Of a stretch of DNA of 64,000 bases, positions 17,228 to 25,917 are shown in pieces (within the stretch, counting starts at the first letter, position 1; every line of letters starts with the position of its first letter). The translations under genes were made by a program, and so were the position numbers. Origin of the DNA: Pseudomonas cannabina (lineage in GTDB: Bacteria; Pseudomonadota; Gammaproteobacteria; Pseudomonadales; Pseudomonadaceae); assembly GCF_900100365.1 (NCBI RefSeq), contig NZ_FNKU01000001.1, positions 310,001 through 374,000 on the forward strand, read 5' to 3'. Below the pieces are notes generated by a model. It was not told the origin of the DNA and did no database searches. It worked only from the letters and a program-made list of their open reading frames with translations.

Positions 17228-17707
17228 TTGAGCTCGATCCGTTCAGCTAAAGGTCATCAGATTAAGAACGTTGAGATCCGTAAAGTCACTGATCTGCCAC
17301 CGCTGATTCTGATACTGGAAAAAGAGGCTGCGGCTGAGGGTTTCAGGTTTCTTTCGCGACTGGTTGACGAGTGGGAGTCCGGGAAAAACCGGTTTGATGC
17401 GAAAGGTGAATGCCTGATGGCCGCATTTCTGAACGGATGTCTGGTGGGTATCGGCGGTCTTTCACGCGATCCGTTTGCGGAGGGTGAGGTAGGCAGGTTA
17501 CGCAGGCTTTACGTAGCCAGCGCCTTCAGAGGGCAGGCTATTGGAAAGGCTCTGGTCAATCATCTGGTTAAGCACGCAGCTGAACAGTTTCGTGTCGTGC
17601 GGCTTCTCACTGATACGTCAAGCGGAGCCGAGTTCTACTTACGTTGCGGATTTCAACTTACGAACGATAAACACGCGACTTACATTAAGTTTCTCGAATA
17701 TGCCTAG
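17228..17707 (+). CDS. GNAT-family N-acetyltransferase
   Basis: A 159-aa GNAT-fold protein. The acetyl-CoA binding segment is RRLYVASAFRGQAIGKALVNHLV, followed by the typical RLLTDTSSGAEFYLRCGFQL. The substrate is unknown. The frame starts with TTG (17228) and no clear ribosome site is present, so the N-terminus is uncertain. Its stop codon TAG (17705-17707) is exactly the target triplet duplicated by the IS insertion, so the protein is intact although the insertion touches its end. Expression of anything downstream would be cut off. Confidence 0.8.
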   Translation: MSSIRSAKGHQIKNVEIRKVTDLPPLILILEKEAAAEGFRFLSRLVDEWESGKNRFDAKGECLMAAFLNGCLVGIGGLSRDPFAEGEVGRLRRLYVASAFRGQAIGKALVNHLVKHAAEQFRVVRLLTDTSSGAEFYLRCGFQLTNDKHATYIKFLEYA

Positions 17708-18885
17708 GAGGGTGTAGACAAAATCATGTAGTGAGTCGGCGCGCGAGTATTCGAGCCTCGGCCAACCAAACCCATGCCTCGCTTACCGCAAAAAGGCGAT
17801 CATGATGCATGATCAGTCGCCGAGCTCTCTCATTCCAGGCATGAGTTCGCTCCACTACCCATCGCTTGGGCATGACCACAAATCCAGTCTGAACAGGCTC
17901 CACGGAAAATAGATCGCCTTGTTCAGAGTGCCATTGCCCTGTTCTTCTGTTATTCGGGCCACGGATCACTTGAACATCGATAGCGTGCAGTTGATGGGTG
18001 CGCTGTGCCCATTTTCCTGCGTACGCACTATCAACAAAAAGCGTGCTCAGTGACGGATATTTTTCCTTCGAGTACGCCACCGCATCATCCGCCGCGTCAC
18101 GATCCTGCACGCTTGCAGCACTGATACTGACAGCCAGCAGCAGGCCCAATGTATCGACAATCAGACTTCGTTTACGCCCCTTCACTTTTTTGCCTGCGTC
18201 GTAGCCGCTGTCACCGCCTTGAGGAGAACTGCGGGTCGACTGTGAATCCAGGATCGCTGCTGACGGGCTGTCAGCGCGTTCTTCCCGCTCACGCCATTGA
18301 GCTCGCAAGCGATCATGCATTTGCTCGAACTTGCCTTGAGCGCTCCACCGGCGGAACGTTTTGTAGACATTGTCCCAATGAGGAAAATCGCGGGGTAGCA
18401 TTCGCCATGAGCACCCCGTGCGTACGACATAGCAACAGGCTTCCAGCAACGTGCGCCGAGAGTGAAGCGGTGGCACTCCTCGTCCGCCCTGGCTTTCAAA
18501 CAGGTCGGCGACCAGTGCCCACTCGGTATCTGTCAAGCAACTCGGATATAGCTGCTCCGGCAGTTGGCGGCGGTGGGTTTCATTGTAGCCATAGGCTTTA
18601 TTAGGTTCAGGTGACTGAAAACTTCCCTTGGCCCGCTGCTTTACACGCGTAATCCCTGCCATTTTCAACGCTTTTGCAAAGGTGTCGGGATGCGCAGTGA
18701 TACCGGTTTCGGCGAAGAATACGAGCGCCAATTCGGCCTGGCTGGAATAGGGCTGTGCATGAGCGAGTTTCACCAGCACGGGATAGTGCTCGGCGGCAAT
18801 CGAGCGAGGACGTCCGGTTTTAGGCATGGCTTGAGGGCTATTCAGACAAGGGAGTGAAAGTTTAATTTATTTTGTCTACACCCTC
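17708..18885 (-). mobile_element. Complete IS5-family insertion sequence
   Basis: An element of 1,178 bp bounded by 17-bp perfect terminal inverted repeats, GAGGGTGTAGACAAAAT at the left and its complement at the right. It is flanked by TAG on both sides (17705-17707 and 18886-18888), read as a 3-bp target duplication; if C is included, CTAG is also possible as the target. It contains one transposase gene filling nearly all of it. It looks intact and potentially active. Confidence 0.9.
17724..18827 (-). CDS. IS5-family transposase
   Basis: A 367-aa transposase. Residues about 1-70 form an HTH-like leader (PKTGRPRSIAAEHYPVLVKLA). This is followed by a DUF4096-type segment (SCLTDTEWALVADLFE...TGCSWRMLPRDFPHWDNVYKTFRRW) and a DDE domain. 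The catalytic acids are probably in AAILDSQSTRS, LFVDSAYAG and VVERTHAWNERARRL. The single uninterrupted frame suggests a functional enzyme with no programmed frameshift. The leader is longer than in classic IS5. Confidence 0.9.
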   Translation of the reverse strand: MPKTGRPRSIAAEHYPVLVKLAHAQPYSSQAELALVFFAETGITAHPDTFAKALKMAGITRVKQRAKGSFQSPEPNKAYGYNETHRRQLPEQLYPSCLTDTEWALVADLFESQGGRGVPPLHSRRTLLEACCYVVRTGCSWRMLPRDFPHWDNVYKTFRRWSAQGKFEQMHDRLRAQWREREERADSPSAAILDSQSTRSSPQGGDSGYDAGKKVKGRKRSLIVDTLGLLLAVSISAASVQDRDAADDAVAYSKEKYPSLSTLFVDSAYAGKWAQRTHQLHAIDVQVIRGPNNRRTGQWHSEQGDLFSVEPVQTGFVVMPKRWVVERTHAWNERARRLIMHHDRLFAVSEAWVWLAEARILARRLTT

Positions 18886-19157
18886 TAGGGAAACTCTGAA
18901 AAATACACGACAACGCAACGCACTAGCCGGGACGAAAGGCTGCAAATCAGCAGGTTGCGGCCACGCCGTGATGGGCTTGCGCAGACAATACTATGTGCCT
19001 GTGGAGGTCACGGCGCTGTGTGCTCGACTTTCTTTGGAACTGGAGGCCCTATAAAAACCACGCATGCACACAAGGAGCGCAAAAAAAGCAATGGATGCCC
19101 TTAGCCACTGTGTATGGCAAACGCTTAAGTGCCATTCATAACCTCAAGGTGACCTGA

Positions 19158-19400
19158 ATGAAAAAAATCAAACGCTTCAATCGCGCTGTCTGCATTGCTT
19201 TGTTTCCGTTGGCCGCATTGGCTGGCAATGCTTTCGCGGACTCAGGATCGATCTCATCCCCGGGCACAGGTTCAGCCTCGGCAGGGACTGGCAGTGCACA
19301 GAGCTCGGCTGACGACCGTGAAGCCGCAGCGGCGGCCGCCGCCGCTGCTGCCAATCCGCCATGCAGTTTCATCGTTGGAAGAGGTCTGGTCTGCGGTTAA
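19158..19400 (+). CDS. Small secreted Ala/Ser/Gly-rich protein
   Basis: An 80-aa protein with a textbook Sec signal peptide (MKKIKRFNRAVCIALFPL, cleavage after NAFA). The mature part of about 52 residues is Ser/Gly/Thr-rich (SGSISSPGTGSASAGTGSAQ), then a run of ten alanines, and ends CSFIVGRGLVCG with two cysteines that could form a disulfide loop. AAGGTG lies about 6 nt upstream of the ATG. A strong terminator follows at 19422, so it is a self-contained gene. I do not recognise the family. Position beside the IS and no visible partner leave the function open. Confidence 0.7.
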   Translation: MKKIKRFNRAVCIALFPLAALAGNAFADSGSISSPGTGSASAGTGSAQSSADDREAAAAAAAAAANPPCSFIVGRGLVCG

Positions 19401-19421
19401 ATCGATTGGCTGGCCAGTGAT

Positions 19422-19452
19422 AAAAAAGACCTTGAAATTCAAGGTCTTTTTT
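19422..19452. terminator. Strong bidirectional terminator
   Basis: AAAAAAGACCTTGAA and TTCAAGGTCTTTTTT form a nearly perfect stem with A- and T-runs on the two sides, 21 bp after the small secreted protein gene. Confidence 0.9.
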
Positions 19453-19554
19453 CCTGTACAGAAAAAGCCATGATTCAACTGCGATCTAATAGCCTCGCTC
19501 ACTATCAGCTGCGGATTGTCCACAACTGTCTTGCTGCACGGAGCATTCTGTCGT

Positions 19555-19719
19555 TTAGCTTTCAGTTAAAACAACCGAGTCTTGACCGGAGAGCTCCGCC
19601 GCCTGCTTCAACCGGTCAGCCTTGCTTACATACTTTGATTTGCTCGCCGGTGCCAGTTTGGCGCTGGCTTTTTTGGCGTGAGCTTTTAACAACTGCTGTA
19701 TTTTTTTGCGGCGATTCAT
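19555..19719 (-). CDS. Small basic DUF2986-like protein
   Basis: A 54-aa frame, MNRRKKIQQLLKAHAKKASA then KLAPASKSKYVSKADRLKQA. It strongly resembles the small lysine-rich DUF2986 proteins conserved in Pseudomonas, which begin MNRRKKI and contain a KYISKADR-like stretch. Function is unknown; the charge suggests nucleic acid or ribosome association, which is speculation. The ribosome site is weak (GGGTAG 7 nt upstream). It reads on the minus strand between the terminator and the histidine-kinase gene. Confidence 0.7.
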   Translation of the reverse strand: MNRRKKIQQLLKAHAKKASAKLAPASKSKYVSKADRLKQAAELSGQDSVVLTES

Positions 19720-19878
19720 AGCAGGCTACCCGGCTTGCAGTTTTAGCGATGATATCAGCTTGAATATCGTCCAGTCGCCCACGCGGCCTCTCATTCCGAT
19801 CTCGGTTGTGCGGCGCAGAGCGTCAACGACATGAATATCCGCTGAGCCCGGAGCGCAGGCACGAAAGTCAGAGCAGTT

Positions 19879-20937
19879 TCAGTCTTGTTTTTCAGGCTTG
19901 TCAGGGCTTGTTTCCGGCAATGGTGATAACGGTAATGTCACCAGAAACTCACTGCCCATGCCGTTACCCTGGCTGGCGGCCGTGACCTTGCCGCCATGTG
20001 CTTCGACCAGTTCGCGAACCACGGTCAGGCCGATCCCCAGGCCGGTGCCATTGAAGCCGATGGCGTGTTCGTCCTGAACGTAGGGATTGAAGATGAACGG
20101 CAGGACGCTGGGCGAAATGCCGATGCCATCGTCGGAAATACGTATTTCCAAGACGTCCGAATCAATGCTGGCCGACAGTGTGATGGTCCCGTCGATCGGC
20201 GTGTATTTGGTCGCGTTGGCCAGCAAGTTGTTGAGTATCTGGGCAAGGCGCACCGGGTCGCCATTGAGGATCAACGTGCCGTCTGGAATGTGCGTCTCCA
20301 AGTGCTGTTTTTTCCTGGAGATCACCGGGCGGCAAACCTCAATGGCTTCTCTCAGGGTGAGGATCATGTCGAGGTCACAGCGATCTATTCGCAATTTGCC
20401 GGTGCTGGCACGGGAAACATCGAGCAGGTCTTCGACCAGTTGCGAGATATGCCGCACCTGATTCTCGATCAGCTCACGCATCCGCGGCAGTTGGTCGCTT
20501 GGCAGCCGGACCATTCGTTCGGCAATCAGGCTGATCGGGGTCAACGGGTTGCGCAGTTCGTGAGCGACCATGGCAAGGACGCTTTTCTGCTGGATCAATG
20601 CCTGCTCGGCGCTGGCCTGCAGGTCCTGGGCGCTCAGCGCAGCCATGACCAGTTGGGCATTGGCTTCGCGAAGCTCCTCATACAGGCGCTGCTCCTTCAG
20701 ACAAGGCTCGCTTGCCGCGTGTGATTGCGCCAGAAGTACCGCGAGGACCAGTTGCTGGTTGGCCTCTATGACATGTTCGACCTGCTGGGTATCCACCAGC
20801 CGGTTGCTGGCTTCACTCAGCTGGTTTTGCAACGCAGCCAATACGGCACGCGCTTCAACGGTTTTTTGGCCAAGCAGGAAGAGTTCGTGGGCAGCATTGG
20901 CTATCTCACGTTCTTTCTTGCCACTGGCTTCGCTCAT
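19879..20937 (-). CDS. Soluble sensor histidine kinase
   Basis: A 352-aa kinase without membrane segments. Residues about 1-115 are a helical coiled-coil region. The dimerisation domain has the H-box SVLAMVAHELRNPLTP with His126, and the ATP-binding domain shows the N-box (LNNLLANATKYTP), G1 (ISDDGIGIS) and G2 (NGTGLGIGLTVV). There is no receiver domain. It is the last gene of a three-gene unit, its start overlapping the KaiC-like gene's stop by 4 bp, so it probably signals with or for that ATPase. No response regulator is adjacent. Confidence 0.9.
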   Translation of the reverse strand: MSEASGKKEREIANAAHELFLLGQKTVEARAVLAALQNQLSEASNRLVDTQQVEHVIEANQQLVLAVLLAQSHAASEPCLKEQRLYEELREANAQLVMAALSAQDLQASAEQALIQQKSVLAMVAHELRNPLTPISLIAERMVRLPSDQLPRMRELIENQVRHISQLVEDLLDVSRASTGKLRIDRCDLDMILTLREAIEVCRPVISRKKQHLETHIPDGTLILNGDPVRLAQILNNLLANATKYTPIDGTITLSASIDSDVLEIRISDDGIGISPSVLPFIFNPYVQDEHAIGFNGTGLGIGLTVVRELVEAHGGKVTAASQGNGMGSEFLVTLPLSPLPETSPDKPEKQD

Positions 20938-22421
20938 GAGCCGGACTCAGACGTCTTGTCGCCCGTGATGACTGCATCAGAATTCTGTCGGGTAGGACGC
21001 CCGCCCAGCAAACCTTCCTGATTGGATAGCCGGTCGCCGATGTGTATGCCGTGATCGTCGATGCAGTACTGACGCAGTTCATCGGAGTGGGCACTGGCTC
21101 TGATCTTGACCACAGCCATGATGCGCAGCAGACGACTTTCCACTTCGATGTAGCGCTGGACGATGATGGCATCGGTGAGGAACGCCGTGCCGTAGGGGCT
21201 GAAGCGCAGGTCGGTGTAGCGGTCTTCCAGTTCCGAGGTGAGCAGCACGCTGACGCCCACGCTGGTGAGCGCCGTGACCATGCGCGACAGCGACTCGCGA
21301 AAGTCTTCGCGAAACGTCGGTGCCAGCGCCAGTTCGAACCCGGACAGTGAGTCGATCACCACGCGGGTGGCGTTCAGCCGGGTGATCTCGCCCAGGATCA
21401 GTTGCACGATTTCGTCGATGGACAGGTCCGGGGCGCGGTTGTCGATCAGGCCGACCTGGCCTTGCTGGATCAGGCTGGCGAGGGCGGTGTTCTGAAAGTG
21501 ATTGGGGCGTTGCTCGAACACCGCGATCACGTCGGTTTCACCGTTGCGTGCACCTTCTGCAAGAAAGCTCGCCGCCAGAATGCTTTTGCCCGAGCCCGAC
21601 TGCCCTGCGACCAATAGCGAGTAGCCATGAGGCAAGCCGCCGCCGAGCATTTCGTCGAGGCGTGGCACGCCCATTTTCAGGCGTTTGACCGGAAACTCCG
21701 GGGGCCTTTCAACGGCGTTGAGCCTTGCTGGTGCAAAGACCTTGATGCCTGAGGTTGCGATGCGGAAGGTGTGCAGGCCGGGCAGCGTCGGCTGGCCGCG
21801 CATTTTCATTATTTCCATCTTGCGCACCATGGAGTTGCGCTGAACGCTCTGGCGCAGCCAGATCAGGCCATCGGCCACAGTGAAGACCGGATTGCTGTCG
21901 GTTTCGTTGAAATACTCGCCAATCAGAAAGGTGGTCGCCTGCCAGGTGGTCATCAACATGCCCAACTGCTGCACGAACTGCGGCAAGTTGTTGTTGGGGT
22001 TTTCCCGGGTCTGGCTGGCCAGCACCACCGAACGGAACGAGTCGACGAACACCAGCGCCGGGGAGTGCGTCTCCACCTCGCTGACGATACGTCGCAGCAC
22101 TTCGTCCAGATCCCCGGCCAGCGTATCGTCGGCGAGGTTTACATAACGAATCGACTGGTTGATCGCGTCGTTGTCGAAGAAATCGAATTGCTGCTGATAG
22201 CGCAGCATTTTCAGCGGCGGTTCACCCAACACTGTGAAAAACAGCGCCGGGCGCTCCGGCGTCGCCAGGGCAAACATCATCTGATGGGCGAGGGTGGTCT
22301 TGCCACAGCCGGGCGGACCGGCGATCAGGTTGAACGAAAACTCCGGCAAGCCACCGCCGAGGACCTCGTCCAATCCTGGCACACCGGTGGCCAAGCGGTT
22401 GATAGTCACTTTGGTGCTCAT
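20934..22421 (-). CDS. KaiC-like double RecA-fold ATPase
   Basis: A 495-aa protein with two KaiC domains. The first has Walker A GPPGCGKTT (35-43) and VFVDSF as Walker B. The second has GQSGSGKS (273-280) and RVVIDSLSGFELAL. Start 22421 has AGGAAA about 8 nt upstream; the longer frame overlaps the neighbour. KaiC-like proteins outside cyanobacteria are linked to stress responses or signalling rather than a proven clock, and no KaiB or KaiA is here. Coupling with a histidine kinase gene by a 4-bp overlap points to a signalling module. Confidence 0.92.
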   Translation of the reverse strand: MSTKVTINRLATGVPGLDEVLGGGLPEFSFNLIAGPPGCGKTTLAHQMMFALATPERPALFFTVLGEPPLKMLRYQQQFDFFDNDAINQSIRYVNLADDTLAGDLDEVLRRIVSEVETHSPALVFVDSFRSVVLASQTRENPNNNLPQFVQQLGMLMTTWQATTFLIGEYFNETDSNPVFTVADGLIWLRQSVQRNSMVRKMEIMKMRGQPTLPGLHTFRIATSGIKVFAPARLNAVERPPEFPVKRLKMGVPRLDEMLGGGLPHGYSLLVAGQSGSGKSILAASFLAEGARNGETDVIAVFEQRPNHFQNTALASLIQQGQVGLIDNRAPDLSIDEIVQLILGEITRLNATRVVIDSLSGFELALAPTFREDFRESLSRMVTALTSVGVSVLLTSELEDRYTDLRFSPYGTAFLTDAIIVQRYIEVESRLLRIMAVVKIRASAHSDELRQYCIDDHGIHIGDRLSNQEGLLGGRPTRQNSDAVITGDKTSESGS

Positions 22422-22849
22422 TGGGGATTTTCCTGCAGAGGGGTGTCGCTCAGGGACGGTTCCCATACGCTACGCAGCAAGCGCGCGGTGAGCGACGGCC
22501 CGATCAGCGTGGTCAGAAGCTCGTAAAGCGTAGTCAGTAATGTTTCACCGAAAAACAATGCATCGGCTTCGTTTTGCTCGACGAGTGCAGAGGTGAGGGC
22601 GACCGGGTCCATCGCAGCGTGAACGTTGACGTAAGTATTGGCCAGGCGCGGATGAGCGGCGACGCACAGGTGGAAACTGCGGCGATAAAGCGCGACTACC
22701 CCTTGATGGCCAATGATTGGCGTCAGGGCTGCGTCGACATCCTGCAACACCGAGACAATAGTCTCTGCGATCCTTGCAGTATCGGCAGTGGGGCCAATAC
22801 GTAGCGCCAGAGAGGCTACGATGTGGCGGCTCTCTTCTAGCGTGGACAT
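22418..22849 (-). CDS. Unknown helical protein preceding KaiC-like gene
   Basis: A 143-aa protein that starts MSTLEESRHIVASLALRIGP and seems largely alpha-helical, with the segment LTPIIGHQGVVALYRRSFHL in the middle. There are no transmembrane segments or known motifs; it does not resemble KaiB (no thioredoxin-like start and too long). It is the first gene of the three-gene unit and overlaps the KaiC-like start by 4 bp (ATGA), so it should be a partner of the ATPase/kinase pair. Confidence 0.75.
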   Translation of the reverse strand: MSTLEESRHIVASLALRIGPTADTARIAETIVSVLQDVDAALTPIIGHQGVVALYRRSFHLCVAAHPRLANTYVNVHAAMDPVALTSALVEQNEADALFFGETLLTTLYELLTTLIGPSLTARLLRSVWEPSLSDTPLQENPQ

Positions 22850-23032
22850 GGCTGACTAATGTGTGATGAGCAGACTGTGATGGTACACCCTATGACCGAC
22901 GATAGAGTCCCCTTCGGCGGAAAGGTGGTGCACGCCCGGAAAGGCTTTCATCCGGGACGTCAAGAATGTTGTCATTTGAGTGGCTTGCTTTTCTGAAATC
23001 GTACAAAAGTCGCATGATGCCTGGAAAAAACG

Positions 23033-23983
23033 TCAGTCAGTTCTACTGGCGATCATCCTGCAAACGGCGTGTAAGACATTCTGTGCGGCCTGATCACTCT
23101 GCCACCCGGTCAGTTGGTCGAACATGTGTGGCACACCCGGGTAGACGTGCATTTCCACAGGCACTCCCGAGCGTGACAGCGTCAGGCCGAATGCGAGGTC
23201 TTCTTCCAGAAACAGATCCAGTGCGCCGACGCAGATAAAAGCGGGCGGCAGACCACTTAAATCAGTGGCCAGCGCGGGCGAGAACAATGCCCGCCGGTCA
23301 TCGTCCAGCGCATAGCAACCGCGCAGGCATTCCCAGCAAAAGTGGTTGGCCTGACGTGACCAACTGAAGGTGCCGGTGGTCGGGTTGGGAGGTGGTGAAT
23401 CGGTCAAGCCTGTTCGATGATCCAGCATCGGATAGATCAACACCAGACCTGCGACTTTATGAGCTCCTCGGTCTCTCGCAAGAATCGCAACGGCAGCAGC
23501 CAGTCCGCCGCCCGCGCTATGGCCCATGATCACGACGTTGCGGGTGTCCATGCCCAGCATCCGTCCTGTGTGGAATATCCATTCCAGAGCCGCGTAACAG
23601 TCCTCTAGCGGAATCGGGAAGGGGTGCTCTGGGGCCAGCCGGTAATCGACTGCGACGATCAGTGCCTTGAGCTCGTTGGCCAGCGCTACGAGGTAATCAT
23701 CAGCCATCTCCGGGCTGCCCAGAACAAAGCCGCCCCCGTGGATATAAAGGACGGCCGGGAGGCATGTAGAGTCCAGCGGCAGCTCCGGCCGGTAAAGACA
23801 TAGCCTGATGCGGTGCGCTTGCTCTCCCGTGGTCCAGTGCTCCTCGCGTCGAGTTGTAGCTGCGGTTTTCCAGGTGGAGCTGACGCGGGTCCTGATCTCG
23901 GGAAGAGTTTGATGCGTCCAGCGAGTTGCCGGCTCGTCCAGAAACGAGCGGTAGGCCGGGTCGAGCAATTCGTTTGCGTCCAA
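23033..23983 (-). CDS. Alpha/beta hydrolase, HSL-type esterase
   Basis: A 316-aa esterase/lipase of the hormone-sensitive-lipase (GDXG) family. It has the oxyanion motif HGGG (82-85), nucleophile Ser156 in GHSAGGG, the catalytic acid in the VGALDLFLEED region and His in YPGVPHMFD. VDYRLAPEHPFP is also characteristic. It is cytoplasmic (no signal) and the natural ester is unknown. It stands alone, 48 bp from the end of the transketolase unit on the same strand. Confidence 0.9.
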   Translation of the reverse strand: MDANELLDPAYRSFLDEPATRWTHQTLPEIRTRVSSTWKTAATTRREEHWTTGEQAHRIRLCLYRPELPLDSTCLPAVLYIHGGGFVLGSPEMADDYLVALANELKALIVAVDYRLAPEHPFPIPLEDCYAALEWIFHTGRMLGMDTRNVVIMGHSAGGGLAAAVAILARDRGAHKVAGLVLIYPMLDHRTGLTDSPPPNPTTGTFSWSRQANHFCWECLRGCYALDDDRRALFSPALATDLSGLPPAFICVGALDLFLEEDLAFGLTLSRSGVPVEMHVYPGVPHMFDQLTGWQSDQAAQNVLHAVCRMIASRTD

Positions 23984-24031
23984 TGGTTACCCCCGATGCG
24001 CAGGGATAGACGTCCCTGCGCATCTCAATGC

Positions 24032-25054
24032 TTAGAGCCACGCCTTGATTTGCAGACAGACCGCAGGCGTGGAAATGCCATAGCGGTCATGCAGTGTAGG
24101 CAGCGCGCCGGCGTCCAGAAAGGCGTCCGGCAACGCGATTTGCCTGAAGGTAGGCGTCACGCCATTGCGCAGCAGCAGTGTGGCCACGGCTTCGCCCAGT
24201 CCGCCGATCATCGAGTGGTTTTCAGCGGTGATCACCAGCCGGCCCGGTTTTCGAGCTTCGGCCAGGATGGTCTGCTCATCCAGCGGTTTGATGGTCGGCA
24301 CATGCAGCACCGCCACATCGACGCCGTCGGCCTGGAGTTCCTTGGCCGCTTCCAGCGCACGCATGGTCATCAGGCCGGTGGAAATAATCAGCACTTCATT
24401 GCCGGTGCGCAGGGTCTTGGCTTTGCCAATCTCGAATGTGTAGCCGTACTCATCCAGCACCAGTGGCACGTTGCCGCGCAACAAACGCATGTACACCGGG
24501 CCCTGATGCGCGGCGATAGCGGGCACGGCTTGTTCGATTTCCAGTGCGTCGCAGGGGTCGACAATCATCAGATTGGGCATGGCGCGAAAGATCGCCAGGT
24601 CATCAGTCGCCTGATGGCTGGGGCCGTAACCGGTAGTAAGGCCTGGCAGGCCGCAGACGATTTTGACGTTAAGGTTGTCCTCGGCAATCGCCATACAGAT
24701 GAAGTCATACGCGCGCCGGGAAGCGAACACGGCATACGTGGTCGCGAACGGCACAAAGCCTTCCCGTGCCATGCCTGCCGCCGCACTCATCAACAATTGC
24801 TCGGCCATGCCCATCTGATAGAAGCGTTCAGGGTGCGCCTTGGCGAAGATGTGCAGGTCGGTGTATTTCGACAGGTCAGCCGACAGCCCGACGATGTCCT
24901 GGCGTTGTTCTGCCAGTGCAGCCAGCGCATGGCCGAACGGGGCTGAGCGCGTGGCCTGGCCTTCAGAAGCGATGGACGCAATCATTGCCGAGGTCGTGAG
25001 TTTTTTCTTCACGGCGCCCGAGGCTGGCGTCGAATGATTATTGGCAGAGCTCAT
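24032..25054 (-). CDS. Transketolase-like protein, C-terminal subunit
   Basis: A 340-aa protein equivalent to the pyrimidine-binding and C-terminal domains of transketolase. It has the Glu-containing segment MGMAEQLLMSAAAGMAREGFVPF and the C-terminal domain VLIISTGLMTMRALEAAKEL. The ATG at 25054 overlaps the stop of the N-terminal subunit gene (ATGA), so the two halves are made in equal amounts. Split transketolases usually work in special sugar or sugar-acid pathways rather than the central pentose cycle. Confidence 0.9.
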   Translation of the reverse strand: MSSANNHSTPASGAVKKKLTTSAMIASIASEGQATRSAPFGHALAALAEQRQDIVGLSADLSKYTDLHIFAKAHPERFYQMGMAEQLLMSAAAGMAREGFVPFATTYAVFASRRAYDFICMAIAEDNLNVKIVCGLPGLTTGYGPSHQATDDLAIFRAMPNLMIVDPCDALEIEQAVPAIAAHQGPVYMRLLRGNVPLVLDEYGYTFEIGKAKTLRTGNEVLIISTGLMTMRALEAAKELQADGVDVAVLHVPTIKPLDEQTILAEARKPGRLVITAENHSMIGGLGEAVATLLLRNGVTPTFRQIALPDAFLDAGALPTLHDRYGISTPAVCLQIKAWL

Positions 25055-25899
25055 ACGGTTTTTCCCTCGTCGAGGTTGTTCAGCGCGACGTCCCATTCAT
25101 GCTCGTCGACGCGGATGAAGTGGGTCTTCTCACGGGTTTCCAGAAACGCCACGCCCTTGCCCATTTTCGTGTCGCAAATGATCACCCTTGGCTGTGCGCC
25201 GTCGTGTTGGCGAGCGGCGTCGAAGGCCAAGACCAATGCGTTCAGGTCGTTGCCGTCGACCCGCTGGGTGAACCAGCCAAATGCCTGCCAGCGATCCACG
25301 ATCGGTTCGAACGCCAGCACCTCACTGGAGTGGCCATCGGCCTGTTGATTGTTCACATCGATGATCGCGATCAGGTTATCCAGCTTCCAGTGGGAGGCCG
25401 ACATGGCGGCCTCCCAGGTAGAGCCTTCGTTCAATTCGCCATCGGACAGCAGGTTGTAGACGAAGGCGCTGGAGGCTTTGCGTTTCAAACCCAGGCACGC
25501 GCCAACCGCAATGCCCAGGCCATGACCCAGCGAGCCACCGGTGATTTCCATGCCCGGGGTGTAAGTCGCCATGCCTGACATGGGCAGGCGGCTGTCATCC
25601 GAGCCGTAGGTTTCCAGCTCATCGAGCGGGATGATGTCGGCTTCGATCAGTGCTGCGTACAACGCAATGGCGTAGTGGCCGATAGACAGATAAAAACGGT
25701 CGCGCTGTTCCCATTCAGGGTCTTGCGGCTTGTAGGTCATGGCGTGGAAGTAGGACACAGCGAGCAGATCGGCCGCGCCCAATGCCTGCCCGACGTACCC
25801 TTGGCCCTGAACCTGGCCCATGCGTAACGCGTGTCGGCGGATGTTGTGAGCACGCTGCGCCAGCGAGGTGGAAGGTGCAGATAGCGTATTGGCTGTCAT
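25051..25899 (-). CDS. Transketolase-like protein, N-terminal subunit
   Basis: A 282-aa protein equivalent to the thiamine diphosphate-binding domain. The cofactor motif is DGELNEG (153-159) followed by DVNNQQADG, and the early substrate histidines lie in SIGHYAIALY and GSLGHGLG. It overlaps the C-terminal subunit gene by 4 bp and follows the MFS gene by 18 bp. With MFS and SDR genes it suggests a small catabolic operon for an imported sugar, sugar acid or polyol. Confidence 0.92.
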   Translation of the reverse strand: MTANTLSAPSTSLAQRAHNIRRHALRMGQVQGQGYVGQALGAADLLAVSYFHAMTYKPQDPEWEQRDRFYLSIGHYAIALYAALIEADIIPLDELETYGSDDSRLPMSGMATYTPGMEITGGSLGHGLGIAVGACLGLKRKASSAFVYNLLSDGELNEGSTWEAAMSASHWKLDNLIAIIDVNNQQADGHSSEVLAFEPIVDRWQAFGWFTQRVDGNDLNALVLAFDAARQHDGAQPRVIICDTKMGKGVAFLETREKTHFIRVDEHEWDVALNNLDEGKTV

Positions 25900-25917
25900 G
25901 GTGATGACTCCGTTGAT

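Noticed and set aside
18872..19054. 60-codon frame starting in the IS right end
   Set aside because: Begins inside the terminal repeat of the IS and has no ribosome site; chance fusion.
22418..22849. KaiB assignment for the gene before kaiC
   Set aside because: It is longer than KaiB and lacks the start and thioredoxin-like strand pattern; kept as unknown.
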